Part shown: positions 11,801 through 20,040 of the stretch, piece by piece
Position numbering within the stretch: position 1 is the stretch's first letter
How the letters are laid out: each line of letters starts with the position of its first letter
Source: Lodderomyces elongisporus
Taxonomy: Eukaryota > Ascomycota > Pichiomycetes > Serinales > Debaryomycetaceae
Assembly: GCF_030384665.1 (NCBI RefSeq)
Contig: NC_083680.1
Location: 281,001-345,000 of the forward strand
Reading direction: 5' to 3'
DNA length: 64,000 nt
Made by a program: the position numbers and the translations under genes
Notes under the pieces: model-generated
What the model saw: the letters and a program-made list of their open reading frames with translations, nothing else
Databases searched by the model: none
Told to the model about the DNA's origin: nothing

Positions 11801-14800
11801 GGTTTTGGTCAAGAGAAGGAGACTTTGCAAGACTTGTCTCGCTTATGTGACGAAGGTATTCAACTTGCTTTAAGGAAATGGCATGGTTTACCAAAACGTT
11901 TTACCAACGCGCATATTCCATTGTTGCACACATTCCAACAATATGTCGAGTTTATGGAGGCTAGTCAGGTTTATGCAAGTTTGGTGAGTACCAATGCACA
12001 AAACTTGGATGTCAAGTCACAAGAGTTGAAGCGTGTATTACAAGTTTGGAGAGAGAGATTGCCAAACATATGGGACGATATCAATATCTGGAATGATTTG
12101 GTTACTTGGCGTCAACATGCATTCCAAGTGATCAACAAAGTGTACATGCCATTTATTCCAATCTTGCAACAGTCCAACTCTGGTAGTAATGCAAACTCGT
12201 ATGCTTATCGTGGATTCCACGAAATTGCTTGGGTGATTAATAGATTTGCCCATGTCGCTAGGAAACATAATATGCCAGAGGTTTGTATTAAGGAATTGAC
12301 GAGAATCTACCAATTGCCAAATATTGAGATTCACGAAGCGTTTTTGAAACTCAAGGAGCAAGTCAAGTGTCATTACCAGAATCCAAATGAACTAAATACC
12401 GGCCTTGATGTTATTAGCAATACCAATCTAGTATATTTTGCAACGCAACAAAAGGCCGAGTTCTTCACACTCAAAGGTATGTTTTTGAATAAACTTAATC
12501 AAAAAGATGAGGCAAATAAAGCTTTTGCTACTTCTGTCCAGATCGATCTCAACTTGCCCAAGGCATGGGCCGAATGGGGTATGTTCAACGATCGTCGATT
12601 CAAAGAAAACCCAGATGATATGGTCTATGCAAATAACGCAATCAGTTGTTACTTGCAAGCTGCAGGCTTGTACAAGAATGGAAAGACGCGAAAATTATTG
12701 GCAAGAATATTATGGTTGATAAGTCTTGATGATGCTTCAGGCACCTTGGCGCAAGCGTTTGAAAACTTTAGAGGTGAAGTCCCTGTGTGGTATTGGATCA
12801 CTTTTATTCCGCAATTGTTGACATCCTTATCCCACCGTGAAGCAAAACTTGCTAAGCAAATCTTGGTGAGAATCGCCAAAGCATATCCACAAGCGTTGCA
12901 CTTTCAATTGAGAACTACTCGTGAAGACTTTGCTGCACAACAACGCCAGGCTATAGAAATTGCACGCCAGCAAGCAGCTGCAGCAGCTGCAGCAACAGCA
13001 GCAACTGGAGCCACTGGAGCCACTGGAGCCCCTGTTTCTGCTTCAGTTCCAGGGTCTGCAAATAATTCCGTTGCATCACCTCCTGGTCCATCTGCTGCAT
13101 CTGCTGCATCTGCTGGAAGTACTGCTGTACAAACCCCAGTTGCCAATGCTAATGGTGTTAGCCTTAATAAAGCTGAGAACAATAATGTTCAAAATGAACA
13201 TCAGTCTCCTAAATCGATTGGTTCTCAACCACAGTCTCAATCTCAGTCACCAGTTCAATTGGCCAATGTTCCACACACGCAACAGAATCTGCATTCCCAC
13301 GGGTCTGCACAAGCTCATCCACAAACTGCTGGACGAGCTCCATCACAGCCTCATTTACAAAACCCCCAACAAATCTCTATATCAGTTCCACTTTCTGTTC
13401 GTCAACCATTGGAGCATGTAGAAGAAATTATGGCGATCCTCAAGACTGCTTATCCGTTGTTGGCATTGTCGTTGGAATCGTTGGTTGACCAAATCAACCA
13501 GAGATTCAAGTGTACTCCTGATGAGGATGCATATAGACTAGGCGTTGCGTTGCTCAACGATGGTGTCCAGTATATGAATAGATTGGGTAATCCCCGAGCT
13601 GATGCCAAGTTGCCACCAATTACTGAGGCCAACATTACAAGATTCGCGGAAACTGTGTTGCCAAAGCAGATTCGCGCTGAATTTGAGAAAGATTTGGTTT
13701 TATCAAAGCCCAATTTGGAGACATATATTACCAAATTAAGGAAATGGAGGGATAGATTAGAGGACAGGTTGGACAGAAGACCAACAAAAGTGAATTTGGA
13801 GAATTTGTGTCCTCATTTAGGTGAGATTCATCATCAAAAGTTTGAAGAAATTGAAATTCCGGGCCAATACTTGTTGAACAAGGACAATAATAGTCATTTC
13901 GTCAAGATAGAGAGGTTTATCTCTACAATCGAGTTGGCTCGAGGCACCAATGCATGTTATAAGAGGTTGAAAATCCGTGGTCATGATGGTAGTTTACATA
14001 CATTTGCCGTGCAATTTCCCGCGGCAAGACACTGTCGTCGTGAAGAATCAGTGTTTCAATTGTTTAGAATATTCAATGACAGCATTTCCAGAAAAGTTGA
14101 GACCAGGAGAAGGAATATCCAATTATTGATGCCTACTGCGGTTCCTTTATCTCCCCATATCAGAATAGTCAATGACAATGTCAACGATATATCTTTACAA
14201 AAGATTTACGAAGGTTTCTGTAAAAAGAATGGTAAGAGCAGAGATGAGCCATTCATCTACACTGTTGATAAATTGCGTGCGGCTTTTGATCCAAGATTGC
14301 CCAAGCCTGACTTAGCAAGTATCCGTGTTGAAATTTTAAGTGCCATTCAAACTTTGCTTGTGCCTTCAACAGTTTTGAAGAATTACTTTTTGGAGTTGTA
14401 TCCTCGTTTTGATGACTTTTGGTTATTTAGAAAGCAGTTTACTTCGCAATATGCTTCATTTATATTCACAACATATATGTTGTGTGTCAATGCTAGACAA
14501 CCGCAAAAGATTCATGTTGGCAAGAATTCTGGTAATGTCTGGACGTCTGACATGTTACCATGCAAGATCCCCAACAGAGCTGCAATTGATCCAAATAATC
14601 CGCAAGCCAAGCAAATCCCAATCTTTGTCAATGCCGAGCAAGTGCCTTTCCGATTGACACCAAACATTCAAAAATTGATTGGAGAAAGTGGATTGGAAGG
14701 TATTTTGGCGGTTAATGTGTTATGTATTGCCAGGGCCTTATTAGAGCCAGGCTCTGACTTGGAGCAATATTTAACCTTATTTGTTAAAGACGAAGCTGTC

Positions 14801-15034
14801 TCCTGGCTATCCCAGAGCAATGAGTTCAAGAATGCTTCAATTGCTTCTCAAGATAAACAATTGCGCGATGTGGTGAAGCTCAATGTCGAAAGTATTACCA
14901 AACGTGTTATGAACATGGGCCATATCCCATCGAATGGTGGTGTAACTACTCAGCATATGTTGGAGTTGATTTCCCAAGCCGTCAACCCACGCAATTTGGC
15001 AGCAGCCGATACTTTATGGATGGCATATTTTTAA
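2861..15034 (+). CDS. TRA1: Tra1, PIKK-family scaffold of SAGA and NuA4
   Basis: A 4057-residue protein, longer than the 3744 residues of Saccharomyces Tra1. It is the activator-binding subunit of the SAGA and NuA4 histone acetyltransferase complexes in the nucleus. Long HEAT-type helical repeats fill the N-terminal two thirds, followed by a FAT region (for example KARSGALPYGESEYALWEDHW near residue 2890), a PI3K-like domain from about 3670 and a C-terminal FATC ending LAAADTLWMAYF. As in known Tra1/TRRAP, the kinase DRHxxN and DFG residues are absent; the catalytic-loop position reads NARQPQKI. The extra length sits in low-complexity insertions: Lys/Glu-rich repeats at about 163-275, Met-Asp repeats near 2164, Glu/Ala/Asn repeats near 2186-2203, a Ser run near 2460, and an Ala/Gly/Thr then Gln/Ser-rich linker at about 3368-3505. 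No intron is needed. Confidence 0.97.
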   Translation: MSYTSQLDAFVLRLNDSASDYRTKHSILSELLDTIETFNGAAEYEYFLKSLMPVFLKQLGEEIPISFISTSAENKTRNSILEILHRSIMNDTFQPYSEPVLDMLTKILTEENEENGVLCMKIITSLHKAYKANFSEKVLPFIKIIEQIYDNMDQTVKDVFIDESANEETKEEAKEEAKEEAKDEGMEEAKEETKDEAIEEAKEEDKEEAKEEAKEESKEEAKDANKEEDKVENTKEGEANVELENQKSEENGNGTVENDDDSKDSTTTDTTKVVAPPTTSFNEETLTKILRKAMFSFKTLAECPITMVSLYSSYKQLVATSLLQFLPKIIHILQLQVEDQKQLRDEAIANNEVLVSISPKIKNRQAYSELILGQVKAASFLAYVFIRGYAGQYLKPEESKCVPDVILRLLQDCPAELSVARKELLHATRHILSTPFRTQFIPKLDLLFNEKILIGEGLTSYETLRPLAYSTVADFIHNVRNELTPAQIWSTVHIYCNLLKDDSLALTVQIMSAKLLLNLVEKIMKLPNKLEGRQLFLIIIDSYAKRFESLNRKYDYIIAKHNEHEKKKSLKEKESKRAIERYSSKNQTRKDQIEQEQKSDKENSEMDVDKEEAGKDARPEVDEQLGLNFFNIDSYSPIATLQNSANNSDVLKDARYLFKTLMTFLKSVVFGLKNCNPPVPPQPVSTDPSKQQQVNYDKWNESAKLISGEEVNILRALFREGISCLRFFAASKPKVALPQKAFDYSTGGTNLPITSSKEEKDLMEIFATIFINFDPASFNEIVSSELPFLFDSMLDNAALLHLPQFFLASEVTLANFSSILISFLKGKLDQLGQADIVKTSILTRLFKLCFMSVNLFPATNEAVLLPHLNYLILESLKLSTRTEEPIVYSYLVRLLFRSISGGRFENLYKEIMPILPVLLENLNKMIANAKRPYERDIYVELCLTVPVRLSVLVPHLSYLTRPLVYALNGSQELVTQGLRTFELCVDNLTAEYFDPMIEPVIDDIMTALWKHLEPVPYHHQHSHTAIRILGKLGGRNHKKIKPCDTLHTQTDVDQEIKALVHVYGLNDKVPISITPGVESAIKLLNDRKMKIHYRISAYKYLASILKLFVDTTPIPENFVQYAHESVEFLSKERIDESIHIDLQPLDIKDAEKLDRQQQLFLKLLEMLYFAISVPELKDEASKLIDGLTTHFTILHLGRSVIDKIKKERNFSVQDNEGKAYISETAFFDAITYALSFGDKDVRDKGIETVKKIHETTVIIFGSEENALISPIFRSLFYKFTHCCYNEFYNVKLGGVLGLRTMFHDLQIPHTWFYKRQFELLRSLFFILRDTPDTAPYEVCHSAKSLVIELVKTCNKDLTREIVMEKPFQTLVGALVYDLASPTPTVREVAQECLKVLSEVTSTPITSIMGPCKHLLLTPIFGKPLRALPFPMQIGNIDAITFCLGLPDTFLSFNEELNRLLLEALALVDAEDESLANVHRLNEYRTSKQLVELRVVCIRLLSLALSKPDFSIGSLAEARIRILGVFFKALCNKSTEIINAAHQGLASSLQENAKLPKELLQNGLRPMLMNLSDHKKLTVSGLEALARLLELLISYFRVEIGRKLLDHLMAWAQINTLRQIAGQNLDNNHTVQIVMAILNIFHLLPAKAYTFMEEIINTLQYLEGHLDRHLDSPFRKPVSKFLNRFAENCIEYLVNNFKNRKLGNMLASIAGMDGCENLRQTAQEKIQFLIEDIKGEVDFEAKVVKLANFIDLFNAIAQHDKEWFDNQKELLIILYEIVGDINKVSATPMLSNAHFQNDQAITKLQHLVVEYLKRNQHDIDLLINVVDSHCRLKRKVSNELQDFIFNAIVASSDVDLRLRYLNETASFVSNPEPGRRSKIFMLKHIFNPIFIYEFARNKNVDVFFATEQLSSLSSTSATVLEPGTSASSSTSLSFPFWLQSIDENIWQSTNDVIVNPTSGKMDGYRYALLETTALLLKIAPQKVSELRKDIIKFSWNYIKLDDNITKQVAYVTTSYFIAAYETPAKLATQVFVALLRTHQTDSRHLVRQALDILAPVMSERMKDEESPDNWLKWPRRIISEDGFNVTQVLNVYQFIVQHPDLFFIAREHFIANIITAMGKLTILANPAIENQVLAIELAELILYWERKAKNEAKKLEAGLANGDHDMDMDMDMDLNMDTKKLESNKQAEAEAETETEANANANANLENSEHKDVGIKDENTNDADAKHKKMKAGEVAKDDFKTSISFSVPFGQREACVTFLIRYVCISPQRASESELGQKALGILYDLLSPEHWPEVSIKLSFFEKFLLSNDLNSSNLLGYCLNALEVLAVVLEWKQPQWIVSNISYLQKLLEKCIKSDNHDILEILQRVLTTILAAINNHKSGYDEDEEDDDVKEFITLLTTSVSEDLGDMPSVAAGVTLAWTLAQCKPATLDPLLPTIMKTFSKLCKDHITITHQGSQNASSSSSSSQSSKDNTNQEFEAKMTTKLLEKILNLCSMRISNLGDQRRIFLSLLAQLIERSLDKESLEKIIKIVKGWVFSKTDLFPTTKEKAAILSKMMVFEVRGEPTLSKEFYQIIVDIFEDDLFSCTELTVRMEQPFMVGTRSLDVSIRRKLMSILNNSLEKDISKRLYYVIREQNWEYLADYPWLNQALQLLFGSFNMNAGIEFISEENKLSPIEAVPLPATKGDDQMEVDLSNEKLTELLNSHQEFLNDVCELSASDIFDPLTDMFYQSSEAVHRTWGVVFPIAFKSIPRSENLDFTRFLVILLSKDYHTRQIDMRPNVIQSLLEGVSRCWNLQLPPFAVECLATNFDAWSQGLHILESMTEEAVNANADVRDVIQDALTKLYATLKEDDMFYGIWRRRAKYTETISALSYEQIGLWDKAQQLYESAQIKARSGALPYGESEYALWEDHWILCSEKLQHWDILTDLARHEGFSDLLLECGWRVADWYNDRETLDHTVKNVMDVPTPRRQVFETFLCLQGFGQEKETLQDLSRLCDEGIQLALRKWHGLPKRFTNAHIPLLHTFQQYVEFMEASQVYASLVSTNAQNLDVKSQELKRVLQVWRERLPNIWDDINIWNDLVTWRQHAFQVINKVYMPFIPILQQSNSGSNANSYAYRGFHEIAWVINRFAHVARKHNMPEVCIKELTRIYQLPNIEIHEAFLKLKEQVKCHYQNPNELNTGLDVISNTNLVYFATQQKAEFFTLKGMFLNKLNQKDEANKAFATSVQIDLNLPKAWAEWGMFNDRRFKENPDDMVYANNAISCYLQAAGLYKNGKTRKLLARILWLISLDDASGTLAQAFENFRGEVPVWYWITFIPQLLTSLSHREAKLAKQILVRIAKAYPQALHFQLRTTREDFAAQQRQAIEIARQQAAAAAAATAATGATGATGAPVSASVPGSANNSVASPPGPSAASAASAGSTAVQTPVANANGVSLNKAENNNVQNEHQSPKSIGSQPQSQSQSPVQLANVPHTQQNLHSHGSAQAHPQTAGRAPSQPHLQNPQQISISVPLSVRQPLEHVEEIMAILKTAYPLLALSLESLVDQINQRFKCTPDEDAYRLGVALLNDGVQYMNRLGNPRADAKLPPITEANITRFAETVLPKQIRAEFEKDLVLSKPNLETYITKLRKWRDRLEDRLDRRPTKVNLENLCPHLGEIHHQKFEEIEIPGQYLLNKDNNSHFVKIERFISTIELARGTNACYKRLKIRGHDGSLHTFAVQFPAARHCRREESVFQLFRIFNDSISRKVETRRRNIQLLMPTAVPLSPHIRIVNDNVNDISLQKIYEGFCKKNGKSRDEPFIYTVDKLRAAFDPRLPKPDLASIRVEILSAIQTLLVPSTVLKNYFLELYPRFDDFWLFRKQFTSQYASFIFTTYMLCVNARQPQKIHVGKNSGNVWTSDMLPCKIPNRAAIDPNNPQAKQIPIFVNAEQVPFRLTPNIQKLIGESGLEGILAVNVLCIARALLEPGSDLEQYLTLFVKDEAVSWLSQSNEFKNASIASQDKQLRDVVKLNVESITKRVMNMGHIPSNGGVTTQHMLELISQAVNPRNLAAADTLWMAYF
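3346..3600 (+). repeat. Imperfect EAKEE coding repeat in TRA1
   Basis: The DNA encodes more than a dozen degenerate copies of a 4-5 residue acidic/basic unit (E-A-K-E-E, with K-D-E and M-E-E variants) inside the N-terminal HEAT region. The minus strand is open across the stretch in two frames, which produces spurious Phe- and Ser-rich ORFs. Confidence 0.9.
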
Positions 15035-15283
15035 AAAGAGAAAAATAAGAGTCGAGAGACGGTTTTACTAATAATAGTATTTGAAATATTCTACATCGTT
15101 TAATCTTTGTATAGCTTAATTAATTAATTCAAAGAACCAAATAAAATTAGAATTGAAATTGAAAAACAAGAAACAAAACAAAAAAACAAAAAACGACAAA
15201 ATGAAAGAGAATCAATATATAATGAGTTAATAAAGAATCAAAAAAATGGTTAATTTTTTAAAGTCAAGTTTTTAAGAAATCTC

Positions 15284-16133
15284 TCACAGGTTGTGGTATT
15301 GATTTGGAGTCCGTTTCAAATTTTTTAATATGGTTGGGCTGAATATCGTTCGTTGCCGATGCGTAGCTTTAATTATTCTGCGATCAACTTTATTATCAAT
15401 GTATTCCAATGCTCTTTCACAAATGATAACAAGGCCAAGACAAGAGCAAGTAGCCAACACTGAGAAAACCAACAATGTTACGATGAAAAAATTAATGTAT
15501 GTCTCGACATTCACTCTTACTGGGCTGCTTTCGCCTTTCAAATTTTCAACTTGAAACATTTCGCCCGCTTTTAAACTTTGACTCACTGCAAAGATGTTTA
15601 GTGTCAATCCTACAGCCTCTAGCACAAATGAACAAGATAGGCACCGTAAGGAAATAAGTGTCGGGATAGTGCTGGAGCAAAGTGGTAATATAGATGCATT
15701 AACGACGAACTGGTACAAGTGTGGTGTTAGTATTCACATTGAAAACAACAGAAAATGAGGGAAAAAAACAACTAAAATATAAAATATGAATGACAAAAGT
15801 CAAGAAAATCCTCAAAAGTAGGAACAATAATAATGATTAAAATAATCATGTAAGTACTAATTGAAAGTTGGAATTCGGTTGTTGACATACCATGACCAAG
15901 ATATAGATATTTGCAATAACACACATTGCTGGCCGGTTTTCAATCTCTTCTAAGGGAACACATGGGTATACCAAGATATATTGCATTAGCAAGAACGCGA
16001 AGTAACCAACAAACATATTCTTAAAAAGTTTTGAGTTATATATGCATTCAATGCTATCAATAATGGTATCATTTCCAATATCTATTCGTTGTCCATCCGG
16101 AATTGGTGGATCAAACAAAACGCTGTGAGCCAT
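15284..16133 (-). CDS. Unrecognised four-helix membrane protein, two exons
   Basis: Two exons join in phase: exon 1 at 16133-15891 (81 codons, starting MAHSVLFDPPIPDG) and exon 2 at 15709-15284 (141 codons plus stop). The 181 bp intron has donor GTATGT at 15890-15885, branch point TACTAAC at about 15731-15725 and acceptor CAG at 15710. The spliced protein is 222 residues with four hydrophobic segments: NMFVGYFAFLLMQYILVYPC (about 39-58), one crossing the splice junction (about 69-94), CLSCSFVLEAVGLTLNIFAVS and YINFFIVTLLVFSVLATCSC. Both ends are hydrophilic and the C-terminus is basic. I do not recognise the family. The gene is convergent with TRA1, 249 bp away. Splicing signals are strong; function is unknown. 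Confidence 0.75.
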
Positions 16134-16687
16134 AGTTTATATCCAAAAAAAAAAAATAAACCACAATAACAATAACAATTCGAAGTTGGTCTGCGGTGGA
16201 TTGTATATACACGAAAAATGGGACCAATGAGTTTAGAGGAAAAAAAACGAACAGAAAAGATGGAAAAAACAAAGGTGATTCAACTCAATTTCAAGTCTTT
16301 GCAATATTTGTAAGGAAAACATCCTAGCTCGTTGCTGATGATTTATATTGTTCAGAACTGGTATTTTGGAGCTGCATAACATAAATGTAGGAAAGTTGAA
16401 GGAAAGTCCATTTTTTTTTGTTTTGTGCAACTTTTCCTCTAGACCATAATTAACTTGTGGTTTATAAAAGTGTAAAGTCGAAATTCCAATTTTCAGATAG
16501 TATTGCCTCTCAATCCAAACAGTGTAGATTAATTTAAGATCATCACCAAAATCCAACAAGAATACAAAGACATACGTATACAACAGTAGACGTTGATTTT
16601 TGAGTTTTAATTTTCCATTTTCTTTGGCGGGTGTTTGTGTGTGTTTGTGTGTGTAGGTGTGTGTCGTTTTTTTTCTCTCTCTTTTCC
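16134..16687. other. Intergenic region between two minus-strand genes
   Basis: This 554 bp stretch is upstream of the four-helix protein and downstream of GEP4. It has a (GT)n-like tract at about 16630-16665 (gtgtttgtgtgtgtttgtgtgtgtaggtgtgtg in register with GEP4's 3' end) and short A/T runs. No supported gene. Confidence 0.6.
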
Positions 16688-17496
16688 TTAGTTTGATGGT
16701 GTTGGAGGGACCCATGGATTATCACCTCTCGACACTACCAATCGCTGGTACATATCTCTTTCCAATCTTGGAAACATTTTTTGACTCAACTCGACTCCTT
16801 GGCTGATCCAACAACCCCAGCTACCCATCATATTGGCCATCAACATATCTGTGAATAATCGGTCGCCAATTACCAAAATCTCCAGTGGTTTGACATTCAA
16901 TTTTGCAAAATGTTGTTTGATTTCATCCAAACAACCGGGTTTCTTAACAGAATGGCGTAAGACAGCAACTCCAGTTGTGGACTCGAGTACTTGAGCTTGT
17001 TGATGATTATTCAAATCGTCATCTGTACCTGCAGAATTACTGACTATAAGCAAGTTTTGTATGGGATAAGTTTCCTTTAATTTTGTCCAGGTTTGCTAAG
17101 AAACGCGTTAGTACAAAAATGTTCTTTTTTTCCGCCTTTTTTTCTTAATTTCAAGTCAAAAACAAAAACACAACAAATATAAATCAAATCAAATCAAATT
17201 ATATTAGGACCAGTTAATCCAAAGCAAGTAAGATTGAATAGTAAAAATTGTGAAAAAGGTTTTGCTATAATACATACCTCATATGCTGGCCAAACTTTGT
17301 CGTCATGGTCCTTGGCAAAGCAATTATCCTTATCGAGAACAATTCCTTTGATAACCACATCTGAGTGGTTGGGAATCTGAAAGGGAATTGATAACTGATC
17401 AAATGTTTTTGCGGTCATGTGCGGAAGACATAATGCAGGATTATACAAAAGCCGCGAGACATTCAACGTGGCACTAAGGTTGAATATTTGAGGCAT
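16688..17496 (-). CDS. GEP4: Mitochondrial phosphatidylglycerophosphatase Gep4
   Basis: Two exons: 17496-17278 (73 codons) and 17095-16688 (135 codons plus stop), giving 208 residues against 185 in Saccharomyces. The 182 bp intron has donor GTATGT (17277-17272), branch point TACTAAC (17113-17107) and acceptor TTAG ending at 17096. Gep4 is a HAD-superfamily phosphatase that dephosphorylates phosphatidylglycerophosphate in the mitochondrial matrix on the way to cardiolipin. Visible motifs are the catalytic D-x-D in GIVLDKDNCFA (Asp55 and Asp57), motif II in LLIVSNSAGT, and motif IV in VIGDRLFTDMLMANMMGSW. The intron falls directly after VWPAYE. GEP4 is divergent from HEL2 across 423 bp. Confidence 0.93.
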
Positions 17497-17919
17497 ATCC
17501 TTATGGTACTTGTGGTGGTGTTGGTAAATTGGTGATGATAGTGTTTATAAAACCAAAGGTACTAGCCATTTTTTTTTCAGTCTATATTTTTTTTTGTTTT
17601 TGTTTTTTCTTTTCTTCCTTTTTTTGCTCTGGTCAAACTTGATCTTGCAAATATATATATATTTATATGTGTTTGTGGAGAGAGTGTGAAGGGAGGGGAA
17701 GAGTAAACAAAAAAAAAAAAAAGGAAGAAAAAAAAATTGAATGCAGATTTCAACGGATGAATCTGCTTCGTGCGATGAAAACCAAAATTTGTAGAATATA
17801 GAGATCAACGATTTTATAATTTGGAAAAAGCGTCTAAACTAACTGAGTTACAAATTCTTATTTCCACACTAGTCATTACACTAGTCTTTTCACTAGTTTT
17901 ATATCCAATTTAAATCAAT
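17497..17919. promoter_or_regulatory. GEP4/HEL2 divergent promoter region
   Basis: A 423 bp shared upstream region. It contains A/T runs near 17570-17615 and 17710-17735, a short (TA)n tract at about 17651-17662, and a three-unit 12-bp repeat just before HEL2. Confidence 0.7.
17867..17897 (+). promoter_or_regulatory. CACTAGT triplicate at exact 12-bp spacing before HEL2
   Basis: CACTAGT occurs at 17867, 17879 and 17891, so the copies are exactly 12 bp apart, ending 22 bp before the HEL2 ATG. They probably lie in the 5' leader of the mRNA. Whether they act as DNA or RNA elements cannot be told. Confidence 0.6.
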
Positions 17920-20040
17920 ATGTCACAAGCAAACACAAATATACCAACTTCATCCGGTGATTCTTTGTCACAGCCCAAAAAACTGCGAGTTAGCAGAGGT
18001 GGGAAAGCAAACCAGCTGAATCTGAATCTGAATCTGAACCTGCATACACGAAGAACTGGGGGCGGATATCGACGAAACAACAATAATAATGGCATCGACA
18101 ATGACAACAATCCCAGCAGCAACACAGGCAACAAAAAGTCACATCGGGTGGAGGAAGAAGACATTCCTGAAGGCCAGCAATGTTTAATTTGTGCTGAAAG
18201 GATTGAGTTTGCCGCACTTACACCATGTAATCACACCACGTGCCATCGGTGTACGTTCCGTCAGCGAGCATTGTATGAAAAAAACAATTGCTTAATCTGT
18301 CGTAGTGAAAATGAAAGGATTATAATCACTGAACAGGTTGATAAAGAGTATGATGATTTTAAGACACTGGATATTATTTGCAGTAATGAAACATACAAGA
18401 TTGACTTTACTCAGGATTATGTCAGACGCGAAACTTTGAGATTATTGGATAATGAATGTGCAATTTGTCATGAGAGTTTCGCTACGTTTCGTGAACTTGG
18501 CGATCATGCTAAAGAAGCACATGGGAAATACTATTGTCTTATCTGTTCCAAGTTTAAAAAAGCATTCAAAATTGAACTACCATTGTATACGTACAAGGGT
18601 TTGCAAAAGCATCAAGCTTCCGGTGACGAGTCATCAGGGTTTGGTGGCCATCCAGAGTGTAAACATTGTCATGGCAAAAGATTTTATTCGGAGGATGAGT
18701 TGAATGTTCATATTCGAGAACGCCACGAAAGATGCCATATATGTGATAAAACATCGCCCAAGACGGCCGACTACTATAAGAACTACGATGCATTGTATCG
18801 TCATTTCAGCCAGCTGCACTATGTTTGTACTGTTGCTTCTTGTGTTGAAAAGAAGTTTGTTGTATTCCGTGATGATTTGGATTTGACTGCACATATGTTG
18901 AAGGAACATGGTGGGTTGAGTAATGGCAATAGGGTTGTTATTGGCTCAAATTCAATGTACCATCATAACAATCATCACCATAATAATATTAATCAAAATG
19001 GCAACTCTTCTAGACAGATTCAGTTGTCCACATTTAATACTGCTAGATGGTTGACATCGAATAATGACCAAGAAGAAGATCAGCATTTGCCAGAGATTAA
19101 AAAGCGCAGATTCGAAGAGCGTGCCAGACATTATTTAAACTATGACAATAACCGGTTCCGCGAATTTACCAAGTTGAATGAGACGTTTAAGCACAAGAAG
19201 ATTAATGCTAGAGAGCTTTTGCAAATATATAAACAAAATTTGTTTATTCATCAAACGATGGAAGAACTTAATTTTCTTATCAAAGGGTTTTCCGATCTAT
19301 TTCCTCAAGGAAGTGAGCTACAAAAGGATCTCTTGTCTGTGATAATCCAGGAAAATGAAGATACACCATCTGAACAGTTTCCTATTCTTGGAGGCAGATC
19401 AGCAGCAAGTGCATTCACAGCTTCAGGGTGGATTAATGGTTCTGGTTCTGGTACTGGTACTGGTGCAGGTCCTAGTCGTAGTGGCACTGCTTCACCAGTT
19501 GATAATTTCCCTGTTTTGAAGAAGCCTGCAAAGAAGGTGAACTATATCAATCCTAATGAGCAACCAATAAGGTATACTACCGTGTTGAAAAAGACTACAG
19601 TAAAGAAGCCTGTTTCTGGAGTCATGAGTCAAAACTTGTACCAGGGTCCTTCTTCAATACCCAATTACCTTGACAATACTAGTAACAAGCTGAAATCCGC
19701 TCAGACCAATTTGTCAGCAAGTTCATCTCGAAATGGGTCTAGTGCATCTCTATCGCTGTCGATGATGTCACGAAATTTGGATGATGACCGCAAGTTTCCA
19801 GTATTGCAAAAGAAGAGTACAAAGAAGGTGATACCACGGGTCAATGAGGTGAAAATTGTTGATCCTAGTCAATGGGGAAGAGAGTCACCATTGAGCATAG
19901 ATGCTATGGGTGATAGTGGTGATGGTATTGGTGCAAATGTGATGGGTTCATCCAGCAGTGAGAACATTGAGATTGTTGACAAGAGGAAACAGAAAATGAA
20001 AAAGAAACAAGACCGGTTATTGTTTAGCAACGCTTTTTGA
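17920..20040 (+). CDS. HEL2: Hel2/ZNF598-type RING E3 ubiquitin ligase
   Basis: A 706-residue protein (Saccharomyces Hel2 has 639). Hel2 senses collided ribosomes and ubiquitinates small-subunit proteins such as uS10, starting ribosome-associated quality control in the cytosol. An N-terminal RING spans about residues 88-127 (CLIC-ERIEFAALTPCNHTTCHRC and CLIC). It is followed by the family's C2H2-type fingers: CAICHESFATFRELGDH, CLICSKFKKAF, CKHCHGKRFYSEDELNVH and CHICDKTSPKTADYY with the HYVC segment. The C-terminal half is low-complexity with repeated 'FPVL.K' motifs (near 502, 530 and 650) and a basic end. Residues 30-45 contain five CTG codons between Asn codons, which read as N-S-N-S rather than N-L-N-L if CTG means serine. 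The start is the first ATG in frame. Confidence 0.93.
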   Translation: MSQANTNIPTSSGDSLSQPKKLRVSRGGKANQLNLNLNLNLHTRRTGGGYRRNNNNNGIDNDNNPSSNTGNKKSHRVEEEDIPEGQQCLICAERIEFAALTPCNHTTCHRCTFRQRALYEKNNCLICRSENERIIITEQVDKEYDDFKTLDIICSNETYKIDFTQDYVRRETLRLLDNECAICHESFATFRELGDHAKEAHGKYYCLICSKFKKAFKIELPLYTYKGLQKHQASGDESSGFGGHPECKHCHGKRFYSEDELNVHIRERHERCHICDKTSPKTADYYKNYDALYRHFSQLHYVCTVASCVEKKFVVFRDDLDLTAHMLKEHGGLSNGNRVVIGSNSMYHHNNHHHNNINQNGNSSRQIQLSTFNTARWLTSNNDQEEDQHLPEIKKRRFEERARHYLNYDNNRFREFTKLNETFKHKKINARELLQIYKQNLFIHQTMEELNFLIKGFSDLFPQGSELQKDLLSVIIQENEDTPSEQFPILGGRSAASAFTASGWINGSGSGTGTGAGPSRSGTASPVDNFPVLKKPAKKVNYINPNEQPIRYTTVLKKTTVKKPVSGVMSQNLYQGPSSIPNYLDNTSNKLKSAQTNLSASSSRNGSSASLSLSMMSRNLDDDRKFPVLQKKSTKKVIPRVNEVKIVDPSQWGRESPLSIDAMGDSGDGIGANVMGSSSSENIEIVDKRKQKMKKKQDRLLFSNAF

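Noticed and set aside
16233..16715. 160-codon minus-strand frame overlapping the GEP4 3' end
   Set aside because: It has an ATG but overlaps conserved GEP4 codons, and its sequence comes from a (GT)n repeat (Thr/His) and poly-T; no domain pattern.
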